Counted from the first letter of the stretch, positions 25,301 through 34,419 are shown. The stretch is DNA of 64,000 bases from Streptomyces sp. Tu6071 (GCF_000213055.1 NZ_CM001165.1:310001-374000), one strand, 5' to 3'. Notes: generated by a model from the letters alone, not told the origin. Program-made: numbers and translations.

Positions 25301-26027
25301 TGTCGAGCCCGATCTGGAGGCGGGTCCGGTCGCCGGGCAGCAGACACAGGGCGGCGCGGAACAGTTCCCCGGCCGCCGGGTCGGGCCGCGCGTGCGTGTG
25401 CCGCTCGCGCAGCTCGGCGAGGCGCGCGCTCAGCTCCTCGCCGGACAGCGCGCGCAGGTCGTGCACGGCGAAGCGGGCGGGGCCGTCGCCGTACCGCTGG
25501 CGGCCGTCCGCGTCGACGGAGGCGCGCAGCATGCCGTGGCGGGACACGAGGTGGTCGAGCGCCGTGCGCAGGCGCGCGGGGTCGAGGCCGGTGCCGTCGA
25601 GTTCGACGGCGAAGTGCGGGGCGACGCCGCCGAGCGGCTGTCCGTCCTGGCGGCCGATCCAGTACGCGTGCTGCATGGCCGAGAGGGCGAAGGGGGACTC
25701 GTCATCGCCGCTGGTGGGCGCGGGGGCTACGGCAGGAGTCCCGGTGCCTCCGGCCCGTTCGCGCAGGATCGCGTACCAGGCGCTGAGGACGGGCTTGTCG
25801 ACGAGGTCCTGGAAGGTCACGGAGCTGCCCGCGCGGCGCCACGCGCCCACGAGCCGCATCAGCCCGAGGGAGTCGAGGCCGAGGGCGAAGAGGTCGCGGT
25901 TCTCGTCGAGTTCCCCGGCCCCCAGGGCCTCGGTCACCGTCGCCCGGATGTCCTCGGCGGTGAAGCCGCCGTCCGGCGGTCGCGGTGTCCCGGTCACAGC
26001 GTTCGGGCCAGGGGGATGGGCATTCAC
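19356..26027 (-). CDS. NRPS: ArCP-Cy-A-PCP-Cy-A-PCP, loading and first two modules
   Basis: 2223 aa. An aryl carrier protein (~25-95, LFALGLDSLG, Ser53) accepts salicylate from the AMP ligase. Module 1 is Cy (~112-545, DMMAGDALS at 242-250), A (~570-1065) and PCP (Ser ~1113). Module 2 is Cy (DYLVLDALS at 1304-1312), A (TSGSTGEPKG) and PCP (Ser ~2171). Both Cy domains keep DxxxxDxxS. By eye, the A2 pocket is D-L-Y-N-L-S-M-V-W, cysteine-like. A1 reads D-L-F-Q-L-G-L-V-H, which departs from cysteine and may indicate Thr, Ser or a relaxed pocket. GTG at 26027 is the first codon, with GGAGGT about 10 nt upstream. It is the first gene of the operon and its promoter region holds a Zur box. No epimerisation domain is seen. 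Confidence 0.94.
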
Positions 26028-26127
26028 GGCGGGATCGACCTCCGGTCGGGGGCAGGGGATTGCGGGCGCGCGGACGGGGACCCGGTGCGCTCGCGAACGG
26101 GGGTCGCGAGGGGGTCACACACGTTCC

Positions 26128-26142
26128 TGAAAATGATTATCA
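26128..26142. promoter_or_regulatory. Zur box in the divergent NRPS / salicyl-AMP ligase promoter
   Basis: TGAAAATGATTATCA, a 7-1-7 palindrome with one mismatch between half-sites, lies in the 187-bp region between the NRPS start (26027, minus) and the ligase start (26215, plus). It sits in the only AT-rich stretch there (26120-26155). It is the best of the four boxes in the window. One operator could repress both directions when zinc is plentiful. Confidence 0.88.
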
Positions 26143-26214
26143 TTAGAATCAAGGACGTTCAAGGGGCAGTTCCCGCCCGCCCCTCCCTCCCGATCAGGCC
26201 CTCAGGAGCACGTC

Positions 26215-27888
26215 ATGGCCCTCCCCCCGCACCCGAGCGATCCCGGGGAATACCCGGACCACCCCACCCACCCCACGTGGCCCCCGGCAGCGGCCGAGCG
26301 CTACCGCCGCGCCGGCTACTGGCGCGGACGCACCTTCGGTCAGGAGGTGACCGACTGGGCCCGCCACCGCCCCGGCCGCACCGCCCTCGTGGACGGCGCG
26401 CGCCGTTGGACCTACGCGGAACTGGCGGCGGAGAGCGGTCGTCTCGCCCTGGGGCTGCGCGGCCTCGGCATCCGGCGCGGGGACCGCGTCGTCGTCCAGC
26501 TCCCCAACGTCGCGGAGTTCGTCCTGCTGTGGTTCGCGCTCCAGCGCCTCGGCGCCGTGCCCGTGCACGCCATGCCGGGACACCGGCGCGCCGAACTGAC
26601 GCACCTGGTACGGCTCTCCGGCGCCGTCGCCTGCGTCGTGCCGGACCGGCACGCGCGCCACGACCACCGCACGCTGATGCGGGAGGTCCTGGCCGGGCTC
26701 CCGGACCCGAGCGCGTGCCGGGTGGTCGTCGTCGGCGATCCGGGACCGCACGAGGACTTCGTCCCGTACGCGGACCTGCGGGCCGGGGAATCCTCCGGGA
26801 CCCTCGCGGACGAGGACCCGCCGGAGCCCGGCGACCTGGCCCTGCTGCTGCTCTCGGGCGGTACGACGGGACTGCCGAAGCTCATCCCGCGCACCCACGA
26901 CGACTACGCCTACAACGCCCGCGCCGCCGCCGGGGTGTGCGGCCTGGACGAGCACTCCGTCTACCTCGCCGTGCTCCCGGCCGCCTTCAACTTCACGCTC
27001 GCCTGTCCGGGCGTCCTCGGCACGCTCTTCGCGGGCGGCACCGTCGTCCTGGCACCCGACCCGAGCCCGCAGACCGGCTTCGCGCTCATCGCCCGCGAGG
27101 GCGTCACGCTCACCGCGCTCAGCCCGCCGCTCGTCCCGCACTGGATCGAGGAGGCCCGCGCCGACCCGGGATCCACCCGTTCCCTGCGCGTCGTCCAGGT
27201 CGGCGGCGCCCGCCTGCCCGACGCGCTCGCGGCACGCCTCGGCCCGGCACTCGGGGTGACGGTCCAGCAGGTGTACGGGATGGCCGAGGGCCTGCTCAAC
27301 CTCACGCGCCTCGACGACCCCGCGGAACTGATCCGCACGACGCAGGGGCGTCCTCTCTCGCCCGACGACGACATCCTCGTGGTGGACCCGGACGGCGCGC
27401 CGGTCCCCGACGGGGAGCCGGGTGAACTCCTCACCCGCGGCCCGTACACCCCGCGCGGCTACTACCGGGCCGCCGCGCACAACGCGCGCGCCTTCACCCC
27501 GGAGGGCCACTACCGGACGGGGGACCTCGTGCGACGGCTGCCCTCGGGGCACCTCGTCGTGGTGGGCCGGGTGAAGGACCAGATCAACCGGGGCGGCGAG
27601 AAGATCGCCGCGACCGAGGTCGAGGAACACCTCCTGACCCACCCGCGCATCGGCGCGGCGGCTCTCGTCGGCGTCGCCGACCCCCAACGGGGCGAGCGCG
27701 CCGTCGCCTTCGTCACCTGCCCCGCGGCGCCGCACCCGGACGTCCACGAGCTCTCCCGCTACCTGCGCGAGGAGCGCGGCCTGGCGGCCTACAAGGTCCC
27801 CGACCAGGTGATCGTCCTTGCGGCGCTGCCCCTGACGCCGGTCGGCAAGGTGGACAAGAAGGCCCTGGCGGGGCAGGCGCCGGACTGA
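26215..27888 (+). CDS. Salicyl-AMP ligase (YbtE/PchD/DhbE family)
   Basis: Stand-alone adenylation enzyme, 557 aa, that activates the aryl acid and loads it on the NRPS ArCP. Motifs include the ATP loop LLSGGTTGLPK (~212-222), YGMAEG, YRTGD, the hinge VVGRVKDQINRGGEKI and the C-terminal lysine in TPVGKVDKK. The aryl pocket segment FNFTLACPGVLG has Cys264 where the DHB-activating enzyme DhbE has Ser; salicylate-specific relatives also carry Cys, so salicylate is the likely substrate. The neighbouring salicylate synthase agrees. The start is ATG at 26215 with AGGAG 6 nt before. It is transcribed alone, divergent from the NRPS operon, from the shared Zur-box region. Confidence 0.93.
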   Translation: MALPPHPSDPGEYPDHPTHPTWPPAAAERYRRAGYWRGRTFGQEVTDWARHRPGRTALVDGARRWTYAELAAESGRLALGLRGLGIRRGDRVVVQLPNVAEFVLLWFALQRLGAVPVHAMPGHRRAELTHLVRLSGAVACVVPDRHARHDHRTLMREVLAGLPDPSACRVVVVGDPGPHEDFVPYADLRAGESSGTLADEDPPEPGDLALLLLSGGTTGLPKLIPRTHDDYAYNARAAAGVCGLDEHSVYLAVLPAAFNFTLACPGVLGTLFAGGTVVLAPDPSPQTGFALIAREGVTLTALSPPLVPHWIEEARADPGSTRSLRVVQVGGARLPDALAARLGPALGVTVQQVYGMAEGLLNLTRLDDPAELIRTTQGRPLSPDDDILVVDPDGAPVPDGEPGELLTRGPYTPRGYYRAAAHNARAFTPEGHYRTGDLVRRLPSGHLVVVGRVKDQINRGGEKIAATEVEEHLLTHPRIGAAALVGVADPQRGERAVAFVTCPAAPHPDVHELSRYLREERGLAAYKVPDQVIVLAALPLTPVGKVDKKALAGQAPD

Positions 27889-27938
27889 GGCACCTCGGCC
27901 GGGACGTGCAGGGGACGAGGCGAGCGGCGGCAGGGGCC

Positions 27939-29471
27939 CTACGCGGAACGGCCGTGTTCCGGCCCCGTCGCCCGTCTCCGCCCCACCAGCGCCTTCGTGG
28001 CGGGATGGCGGGGCTGCCGGAGCACCTCCCGCGCGGGTCCCGACTCCACCACCCCGCCCGCGTCCAGGACGACGACGCGGTCCGCGCAGCGCGCGACGGC
28101 CGCGAGATCGTGCGAGACGAGGACCAGCGTCACCCCGTCCGCACGGCGCAGTTCGTCCAGCAGGTCCACGATCCCGCGCGCCGTGTCCGGGTCGAGCGCG
28201 GAGGTCACCTCGTCGCACACCAGCACCCGTGGCCCCGCCGCGAGGGCGCGCGCGAGCGCGACGCGCTGCCGCTCCCCGCCCGAGAGGGCACCCGGCCGCC
28301 GCGCGAGCACCCCGGCGCCGAGACCGACCCGGGCGAGCAGCGCGCGCGCCTCGGCCGCCGCCCGGTCCGGGTCGAGCCCGCGCAGGGCGGTGAGAGGACG
28401 GGTCAGGGCGCGCTCGGCCGTCTCTCTCGGATTGAGCGCCCCGTACGCGTCCTGCGCCACCAACTGCACGGCCGCAGCGCGCCCTTGGCGGATCGCCCCC
28501 GGCTCCTCCCAGGCCACGGTCCCGGCGGCCGGGCGCAGCAGTCCGGCAAGGACGCGCGCCAGGGTCGTCTTCCCGGCCCCGGAGGGACCGAGCACGGCGG
28601 TGCACGTCCCCGGGGCCACCGTCAGGGCGACGTCCCGCAGCACGGGCGCGCCCCGTCCGGGCGCCGCGAAGAGCCCCGACGCACGGAGCCCTCCCGCACG
28701 CGGCGCGGCGCGGTCCGTGTCCCTCTCCCGCCCCGCACCCGGCCCGGCGGCCCACACGGCGCGGGGCGCCCCGCGGGCCACGATCCGCCCCGCCTCCAGC
28801 CGCAGGGCCTCGTCCGCGAGCGACCCGACCCATCGCGGGTCGTGGCTGACGAGCACGACGGACCGCTCCTCCTCGCGCACCGTCTCCTCAATCAACTCCC
28901 GCAGCTCCCAGGCGAGTCCGTCGTCGAGTCCGGCCGTCGGCTCGTCCAGCACGAGCAGTCGCGGCGCCCTCGCGAGCGCCGCGGCCAGCGCCACGCGCCG
29001 CGCCTGCCCGCCGGACACCTCGTGCGGGCGGCGCCGCAGGAAGACCCGGTCGTACGGCAGCCGGACGCGGGCGAGCAGTTCCGCGACCCGCTCCGGCGCC
29101 GCCGTGCGCGGCACGCCACCGCGCCGCACGGCGTCCGCGAGGTGCGCGCCGATCCGCCGCGCCGGATTGAGGGACGCCGCTGGGTCCTGGCCCACGTACG
29201 TGACGAGCCGCCCCCGCACCCGCCGCGTGCCTCCCGGGGCGAAGGGGTCGGTGCCCGCGACGCGCACCCGTCCCGCCCGCAGGCCGAGCCCCGGCCGTAC
29301 GTGCCCGAGCAGCGCGAGCGCCAGACTGCTCTTGCCCGAACCCGAGCGGCCCACGACCCCCAGGACGCGGCCCGCCGCGAGCGTGAGGCTCGCGTCCGCG
29401 AGGACGGGCGCTCCCCCGCCGACCGGGCCGAGCGTGAGCCCTTCCACGCACACCGGCTCCGTATCCGTCAC
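27939..29471 (-). CDS. Fused two-domain ABC ATPase, peptide/nickel type (DppD-DppF fusion)
   Basis: 510 aa with two complete nucleotide-binding domains in one chain. NBD1 has GRSGSGKSS, the shortened signature VSGGQARRVAL and DEPTAGLDD. NBD2 has GPSGAGKTT, LSGGERQRVAL and DEVTSALDP. The C-terminal tail (HPATKALV) is typical of peptide/nickel transporter ATPases. The start chosen is GTG at 29471 because GGAGGAG lies 5-7 nt upstream. An alternative GTG at 29579, coupled to the permease stop as GTGA, would add 36 low-complexity residues encoded by a tandem repeat. It is the last gene of an importer operon and converges on the AMP ligase with a 50-bp gap. It energises uptake of a peptide-like or metallophore substrate. 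Confidence 0.9.
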   Translation of the reverse strand: MTDTEPVCVEGLTLGPVGGGAPVLADASLTLAAGRVLGVVGRSGSGKSSLALALLGHVRPGLGLRAGRVRVAGTDPFAPGGTRRVRGRLVTYVGQDPAASLNPARRIGAHLADAVRRGGVPRTAAPERVAELLARVRLPYDRVFLRRRPHEVSGGQARRVALAAALARAPRLLVLDEPTAGLDDGLAWELRELIEETVREEERSVVLVSHDPRWVGSLADEALRLEAGRIVARGAPRAVWAAGPGAGRERDTDRAAPRAGGLRASGLFAAPGRGAPVLRDVALTVAPGTCTAVLGPSGAGKTTLARVLAGLLRPAAGTVAWEEPGAIRQGRAAAVQLVAQDAYGALNPRETAERALTRPLTALRGLDPDRAAAEARALLARVGLGAGVLARRPGALSGGERQRVALARALAAGPRVLVCDEVTSALDPDTARGIVDLLDELRRADGVTLVLVSHDLAAVARCADRVVVLDAGGVVESGPAREVLRQPRHPATKALVGRRRATGPEHGRSA

Positions 29472-29509
29472 CGCGTCTCCTCCGCGCCCTGGCCCCGTAT
29501 CCCTCACGT

Positions 29510-29581
29510 CGTCACCCCCGCGTACCGCCTCACCGCCGCTCACGGCGTCACCCCCGCATACCGCCCCGCCGCCGCTCACGC
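29510..29581. repeat. Two 36-bp imperfect tandem copies at the permease/ATPase junction
   Basis: Copies at 29510-29545 and 29546-29581 differ at only a few positions; each starts CGTCACCCCCG and ends CGCCGCTCACG. On the minus strand each copy contains a GTGAGCGG start-like motif, so the duplication created a second possible start and overlaps the permease stop at 29576-29578. Confidence 0.75.
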
Positions 29582-30415
29582 CGTCGCACCCGTTGCCGCG
29601 TAGCGGTCGGCGAGCAGGCCCACGCACACCGCGAGGGTCACGAGCAGGAGGGTGGGCAGGAGGAACGGCAGGACCGTGAACGAGGCACCGGCCAGGTTCT
29701 CGCTCACCATGCGCCCCCAGTCCGGTGCGGCGCCGCTCCCGCCGAGCCCGAGGAAACCGGCTGTCGCGGCGAGGTGGAGCGAGGCGACGAAGCGCAGGCC
29801 GGCCTCCGTGAGCGCGGTCCCCGCGAGGTTGGGCAGGATGTCGTGGCGGGCGACGCGCAGCGCCCCGTCCCCGCGCGCCCGTGCCGTCTCGACGTACCCG
29901 GTGGACACGACGCGAGTGGTCGCCGCGCGCAGCACGCGTACCGAGAACGGCGCGGTGGCCAGCACGACCGCGAGGACCGTGGCCAGGTCGCTGCCGGGAA
30001 AACCCGCCGCGAGCACGAGGACGAGCAGCAGCGGCGGTACCACCGCGAGGACGTCGAAGAGCCGCTGCACCCCTTCCCCCACCCGTGCCGGGAGCAGCCC
30101 GGCGAGCACGCCCGCCGCACCGCCCACCGCACTCGTGAGCAGCGTGGCGCCGCCCGCCGTCAGCACCATCCGGCGTCCGCCGCACAGCACCCGGCTCAGC
30201 ACGTCGCGCCCCAAGGCGTCGGTCCCGAGGGGCAGTCCGGGTGCCGGTCCCCCGTACGCGGCTCCCACGCGCGCCTGCGGGTCGTGCGGCGCGAGGAAGG
30301 GTCCCAGGAGCGCGAGGCCGAGCACGAGGAGGGCGCCCGCCGCCGCGAGCCACGGCAGCACGGCGCGGGGGCGCGGCCCGGCACGTCCGGCTCGTTCCAC
30401 GACCGTCCCGCTCAT
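29576..30415 (-). CDS. ABC permease, DppC/NikC-like
   Basis: 279-aa inner-membrane permease of the peptide/nickel family. An N-terminal helix is followed by the periplasmic element LGTDALGRDVLSRVLCGGRR, the hallmark of DppC/NikC subunits. The cytoplasmic EAA loop appears around YVETARARGDGALRVARHDILPN. Five or six hydrophobic helices are visible. ATG at 30415 overlaps the stop of the DppB-like permease by 4 bp. It pairs with that protein to form the channel for the solute-binding protein encoded upstream. Confidence 0.9.
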   Translation of the reverse strand: MSGTVVERAGRAGPRPRAVLPWLAAAGALLVLGLALLGPFLAPHDPQARVGAAYGGPAPGLPLGTDALGRDVLSRVLCGGRRMVLTAGGATLLTSAVGGAAGVLAGLLPARVGEGVQRLFDVLAVVPPLLLVLVLAAGFPGSDLATVLAVVLATAPFSVRVLRAATTRVVSTGYVETARARGDGALRVARHDILPNLAGTALTEAGLRFVASLHLAATAGFLGLGGSGAAPDWGRMVSENLAGASFTVLPFLLPTLLLVTLAVCVGLLADRYAATGATA

Positions 30416-31365
30416 CGGCGATTCCTTCCGACCGGATCGAGCAGCCGGGCGAGGATGTCGCCCACCACGAGGACGAGCAGTACGACGGCCGCGAGCGCCG
30501 TCGCGATGCCGAGCACCATCGGTACGTCCCTGGCCGCCACCGCCCGCTGGAGTTCGCGGCCGATGCCGGGGAAGTCGAAGACGCTCTCCACCACGACCGC
30601 CCCGCCCACGAGGCCGCTCGTCGTCAGCGCGAGGCCCTGCACGGCGGGGCCCAGCGCGTTCGGCAGGACGTGCCGCAGCGCGAGCCGCGCCCCGCGCACC
30701 CCGTCGAGCCGCGCCGCCTCGACGTACGCGGTGCGGTCCACGTCGGCGACCGCCGTGCGCACGAGCCGCGTGGCCGTCGCGAGACCGGCCCCCGCGAGGG
30801 TGAGGACCGGCAGCACGAGCCCGGCCGGGGCCTGGAGCGGCGAGCCGCCGAGCGGCACCAGGACCACCCGGGGCAGCAGCCCGAGCCCCGCCGAGAAGAC
30901 CGCGATCAGGAGCCCCGCCGTCACGAACTCCGGGACGCTCGCCGCCGTCAGGGCCGCGAGCGAGACGAGCCGGTCCGGGGGCCGCCCGCGCCGCAGCCCG
31001 GCCCACAGCCCGAGCCCCACGGCGCAGGGCACGACGAGGAGCAGGGTGAGCCCGGCGAGGAGCAGGCTCGCGGGCAGCCGGTCCGCCAGCACCTCCGCGA
31101 CCGGCCGGTGCCCGACGAGCCCGGTGCCGAGGTCGCCTCGTACGGCCTTCTCCGCCCACGCGGCGTACCGCTCGGCGAGGGGCCGGTCGAGCCCCAGCGC
31201 GTGCCGTACCGCCGCCCGCTCCGCAGGGGAGGCGTCCGCGCCCGCGACCGCGCTCACCGCGTCCCCGGGAAGCGCCGCCGTGGCGGCGAAGACGAGGCCC
31301 GTGACCAGGACGAGCACGACGGCGGACCAGGCCGCCCGGCGGGCCAGGAAGACCGGGAAGCTCAC
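30412..31365 (-). CDS. ABC permease, DppB/NikB-like
   Basis: 317-aa permease partner. It begins with a cytoplasmic FLARRAAWSAVVLVLVTGLVF helix, the usual start of DppB/NikB proteins, then a periplasmic loop with LGLDRPLAERYAAW. The EAA-type loop is in VEAARLDGVRGARLALRHVLPNALGP, followed by VVESVFDFPGIGREL, another family marker. GTG at 31365 overlaps the solute-binding protein stop by 4 bp, and its own stop overlaps the DppC-like start. Together with its neighbours it forms a complete importer, in addition to the two half-transporters in the biosynthetic operon. Confidence 0.9.
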   Translation of the reverse strand: MSFPVFLARRAAWSAVVLVLVTGLVFAATAALPGDAVSAVAGADASPAERAAVRHALGLDRPLAERYAAWAEKAVRGDLGTGLVGHRPVAEVLADRLPASLLLAGLTLLLVVPCAVGLGLWAGLRRGRPPDRLVSLAALTAASVPEFVTAGLLIAVFSAGLGLLPRVVLVPLGGSPLQAPAGLVLPVLTLAGAGLATATRLVRTAVADVDRTAYVEAARLDGVRGARLALRHVLPNALGPAVQGLALTTSGLVGGAVVVESVFDFPGIGRELQRAVAARDVPMVLGIATALAAVVLLVLVVGDILARLLDPVGRNRR

Positions 31366-32954
31366 CGCAGCGCCGCGTGCGAGAAGCCGGGGAACTGCTC
31401 GAAGAGGTCGTCGGCGATGCCGCTGACCCCGGCCGCCTGCGCGTTGAGGTAGGGCTTGAAGACGGGCAGGACGGTATTGCCCTCCTCCCACAGCTTCCGC
31501 TGCGCCTTGCCGCCCGTCCGCGTCGCTTTCGCCCCCGTACTGGCCCGCGCCCGCGCGACGAGCGCGTCCACGTCGGGACGGTTCCAGCCGAGCGCCGAGG
31601 GAGAACCGCCCGCCGTGTTCATCTGGTACGTGGGCAGCGCGGGCACAGGGACCTGGTAGGCCGCGACGAACGGCAGGCGGCTGTACGCGGCGAAGTCGGC
31701 GAAGAGCTGCCCCGCGGGCAGCTCCCGCACACTGGCGCGCACTCCGGCGGCCCGCAGGTCCTCCACGTACAGCGTCGCCGCCTCGACCATGCCCGGGGTC
31801 TCGGGCCCGGTCGTCAGCCGTATCTCCATGCCGTCGGCACCGGCCTGCTGGAGGAGTCGCCTCGCGCGTGCGGGGTCGTGGGCGCGCTGCGGCAGGTCGC
31901 GCGCGTAGTCGGGGAAGCCGAGCGAGGGCAGGTCGTTGCCGACGGTCGCCTGCCCGTGGAACACCGTGCGCACGAGCGCCTCGCGGTCCACGGCGAGCTT
32001 GAACGCCTCCCTGACCCGGGCGTCGTCGAAGGGCTTGCTCCGCATGTTCATCCGGAAGGACAGCGCGACGAGGTACGGGCTCTTCGAGGGCGCGAGCCGG
32101 ACCCGGTCGTCCTTGCCGAGCGTGCGCGCGGCGACCGGCGAGAGGTCGTGCGCGAAATCGACCTGCCCGCTCGTGAGCGCGTTGAGCCGGGCCTGGTCGT
32201 CGGCGATCGAGCGCAGTTCGAGGCCGTCGAGCGACGGCCCCTCGCCGTAGTAGTCGTCGTGGCGGCGGAAGGCGGCGCCCTGCCCGGGGACGAACTCGGT
32301 GAGCCGGAACGGGCCGCAGCCCGGCGTCCGCTCGGTGATCCGGCGCGTGCCGTCCTTGACGACGAGGAAGTTGCCCTGGCACAGGATCAGGCGCCCGTCC
32401 GCGATGGGCCGCAGGGTCGGCAGGCGCACCGCGTGCGCCCCGTGCGTGCTCGCGCGCTTCAGGTCGAAGTTGAGCGCGACGAGCTTGAAGGCGGGCAGTG
32501 TGCTGGCGCCCGCGAGCCGCAGGGAGTGCAGGACGTCGGCGGGGGTGAGCCGCGAGCCGTCCGTGAAGCGCACGTCCTCGCGCAGCCGCAGGGTGTACGT
32601 GCCGAGGTCCGCCGAGATGTCGATGCCCTGGAGCACTCCGTACCGCACCCCGTCCTCGGCCTTCGGGTCCAGGTTGCCGAGCGTGCCGTGCCAGGCGCGG
32701 GCGCGCACCATGTCGAGTGCGGTGGGCCCCCGGAAGAAGTCGAGGGTCTCGGAGGCGCCGCCGCCGACGAACGCCGCCCGCAGGGTGCCGCCCGAGCGGC
32801 CCTTGCCGGAGTCGGCACCGCCGGCGGGCTTCGCGTCCTCGGAGGAGCACGCGGAGAGCAGACCGGCACCCCCGCCGAGGGCGAGCGCGGCGCCCGCGCC
32901 GGTGGCGAGGAAGCGCCGTCTGCCCGGGGAAGCGGGCAGGGAGGAAGAGGACAT
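31362..32954 (-). CDS. Extracellular solute-binding lipoprotein, family 5 (DppA/NikA-like)
   Basis: 530 aa. The N-terminus has a twin-arginine motif (RRRFLATG) followed by a hydrophobic stretch and the lipobox LSAC, so it is probably a Tat-exported lipoprotein. The body is a family-5 solute-binding protein: LRLREDVRFTDGSRLTPADV, a central VREAFKLAVDREALV and TPGCGPFRLTEF. The start is ATG at 32954 with GGAG 6 nt before; an upstream TTG is less likely. It binds the substrate for the Dpp/Nik-like transporter. From its position beside ferredoxin, COG0523 and Zur-regulon genes, I infer a metallophore-zinc complex or a nickel/zinc chelate as ligand rather than a nutrient peptide. Confidence 0.9.
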   Translation of the reverse strand: MSSSSLPASPGRRRFLATGAGAALALGGGAGLLSACSSEDAKPAGGADSGKGRSGGTLRAAFVGGGASETLDFFRGPTALDMVRARAWHGTLGNLDPKAEDGVRYGVLQGIDISADLGTYTLRLREDVRFTDGSRLTPADVLHSLRLAGASTLPAFKLVALNFDLKRASTHGAHAVRLPTLRPIADGRLILCQGNFLVVKDGTRRITERTPGCGPFRLTEFVPGQGAAFRRHDDYYGEGPSLDGLELRSIADDQARLNALTSGQVDFAHDLSPVAARTLGKDDRVRLAPSKSPYLVALSFRMNMRSKPFDDARVREAFKLAVDREALVRTVFHGQATVGNDLPSLGFPDYARDLPQRAHDPARARRLLQQAGADGMEIRLTTGPETPGMVEAATLYVEDLRAAGVRASVRELPAGQLFADFAAYSRLPFVAAYQVPVPALPTYQMNTAGGSPSALGWNRPDVDALVARARASTGAKATRTGGKAQRKLWEEGNTVLPVFKPYLNAQAAGVSGIADDLFEQFPGFSHAALR

Positions 32955-33010
32955 GAACAACTCCGTTCGGGAGAAGGGGATTCAGGAGGAGAGGCAGTGC
33001 GGCGGGTCTG

Positions 33011-33241
33011 TCAGTGCGTCGTGCCGTCGTGCAGGGTGATCGCCCCGGAGGGGCAGCGGTGGCGCGCCTCGCGGACGGAGGGCAGCAGCGCGGCCTCGGG
33101 GCGCGCGTCGAGGAGCCGTACGAGGCCGTCCTCCTCGTCCTGGTCGAAGACCTCGGGGGCGGCGAGCACGCACTGCCCGGCGCCCACGCACACCTCGGTG
33201 CGCGCTTCGACCCGCGGCCGGGGACCGCCGGGCGTGCTCAT
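33011..33241 (-). CDS. [3Fe-4S] ferredoxin
   Basis: 76 aa. The cluster ligands are Cys18 and Cys24 in [15 protein letters not shown] and Cys63 in RHRCPSGAI. With only three cysteines this is the [3Fe-4S] type that serves actinobacterial P450s. The start ATG at 33241 overlaps the stop of the COG0523 gene by 4 bp; the longer upstream open frame lies inside that gene. It is the only ferredoxin gene seen in the window, so it is the likely electron donor to the P450 at 9478-10695, even though about 22 kb separates them. Confidence 0.9.
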   Translation of the reverse strand: MSTPGGPRPRVEARTEVCVGAGQCVLAAPEVFDQDEEDGLVRLLDARPEAALLPSVREARHRCPSGAITLHDGTTH

Positions 33242-34419
33242 CGCCACCGCCCCACGAGCGGCGCGTGCGCGTACGGCTCGGCGCAGACCTCCGCGGTGTC
33301 CCAGGCGGGGAAGGGGTCCTCGGCGGGGACCGGTTCGCCCTCGCCGAGGAGGCACTCCGTCAGGGCCGCACGGAGTGCGTCGGCCCTCAACTCCGTTCCG
33401 ATGAGGACGATTTCCTGCGCGTGGGGCACGTCCCGGTCGCGGACGGCGGAGGGCTCGAAGCGGGCCACCGCCCCCGCCTGCGACCACAGGCCCGTCACGT
33501 CCTCGCGCCCGCCGAGGGTGAAGAAGCCCTTGGAGCGCAGGACTCGCCCGTACCGGCCGCTGTCGATGCCCTCCGTGACGAACTCCCACAGCCGCCCGGG
33601 CTGGAAGGCGGCGGGTGAGCGGAAGACGAGCGAGGAGATGCCGTACTCCTCCGTCTCCGGGACGTGCTCCCCGTTCAGCTCCCGCACCCAGCCGGGCGCC
33701 TCCTGGGCGCGCGCGAGGTCGAAGCGCCCGGTCGCGAGCAGTTCCCGCAGCGGCACCCGGCCCCGCACCGCCGGAAGGAGGCGAGCCCGCGGATTGAGCC
33801 GGGCGAGGACCCCGCGCAGCCGCTCCGCGTCCCGCTCCCCGACCAGGTCCAGCTTGTTGAGCACGAGGACGTCCGCGAACTCGACCTGGTCCACGAGGAG
33901 ATCGCTCACCGTGCGCTCGTCGTCCCCGTACGCGGCGAGTCCCCGTTCGGCGAGGTCGTCGCCCGTGTCCAGCTCGGCGAGGAAGTTCCTCGCGTCCACG
34001 ACGGTGACCATCGTGTCGAGCCGCGCCACCTCGCCGAGGCTCGCCCCGTCGTCGCGCGCGAAGGCGAAGGTCGCGGCGACCGGCAGGGGCTCGGAGATCC
34101 CGCTGGACTCGATGAGGAGGTAGTCGAAGCGCCCCTCGCGGGCGAGGCGGTCCACCTCCGTGAGGAGGTCGTCCCGCAGCGTGCAGCAGATGCAGCCGTT
34201 GGTCATCTCGACCAGCCGCTCCTCGGTGCGGGACAGCGCCGCCGGGCCGCCCCGGACGAGCGCCGCGTCGATGTTCACCTCGCTCATGTCGTTGACGATG
34301 ACGGCGACCCGCAGCCCCTCGCGGTTGTCGAGCACGTGCTGGAGCAGCGTCGTCTTGCCCGCGCCGAGGAAGCCGGAGAGTACGGTCACGGGGAGCGCGT
34401 GCGCGGCCACCGCGCTCAC
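33238..34419 (-). CDS. COG0523 (CobW/ZNG-like) GTPase, putative zinc chaperone
   Basis: 393-aa G3E GTPase. The P-loop is [10 protein letters not shown] at about residues 15-24. The zinc-binding motif of the family, GCICC, follows the switch region ([16 protein letters not shown]). The base-recognition motif is VLNKLDL. The CobW C-terminal domain covers the last ~100 residues. The start is GTG at 34419, coupled to the L32 stop as GTGA; the longer open frame crosses L32. COG0523 proteins of the Zur regulon are thought to deliver zinc to essential enzymes during starvation. Linkage to cysteine-free ribosomal proteins and a Zur box supports that. Confidence 0.9.
   Translation of the reverse strand: MSAVAAHALPVTVLSGFLGAGKTTLLQHVLDNREGLRVAVIVNDMSEVNIDAALVRGGPAALSRTEERLVEMTNGCICCTLRDDLLTEVDRLAREGRFDYLLIESSGISEPLPVAATFAFARDDGASLGEVARLDTMVTVVDARNFLAELDTGDDLAERGLAAYGDDERTVSDLLVDQVEFADVLVLNKLDLVGERDAERLRGVLARLNPRARLLPAVRGRVPLRELLATGRFDLARAQEAPGWVRELNGEHVPETEEYGISSLVFRSPAAFQPGRLWEFVTEGIDSGRYGRVLRSKGFFTLGGREDVTGLWSQAGAVARFEPSAVRDRDVPHAQEIVLIGTELRADALRAALTECLLGEGEPVPAEDPFPAWDTAEVCAEPYAHAPLVGRWR

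Noticed and set aside
26100..26160. Fur/DtxR iron box rather than a Zur box
   Set aside because: The 7-1-7 TGAAAAT...ATTATCA pattern also occurs before znuA and the zinc-free L31 gene, which are zinc-responsive classes; an iron box is the less economical reading, though the motifs overlap.
19545..27425. A 2626-codon plus-strand open frame across the first NRPS and into the AMP ligase
   Set aside because: It runs antisense to the NRPS and crosses into another gene in the wrong frame; it is an artefact of high GC.
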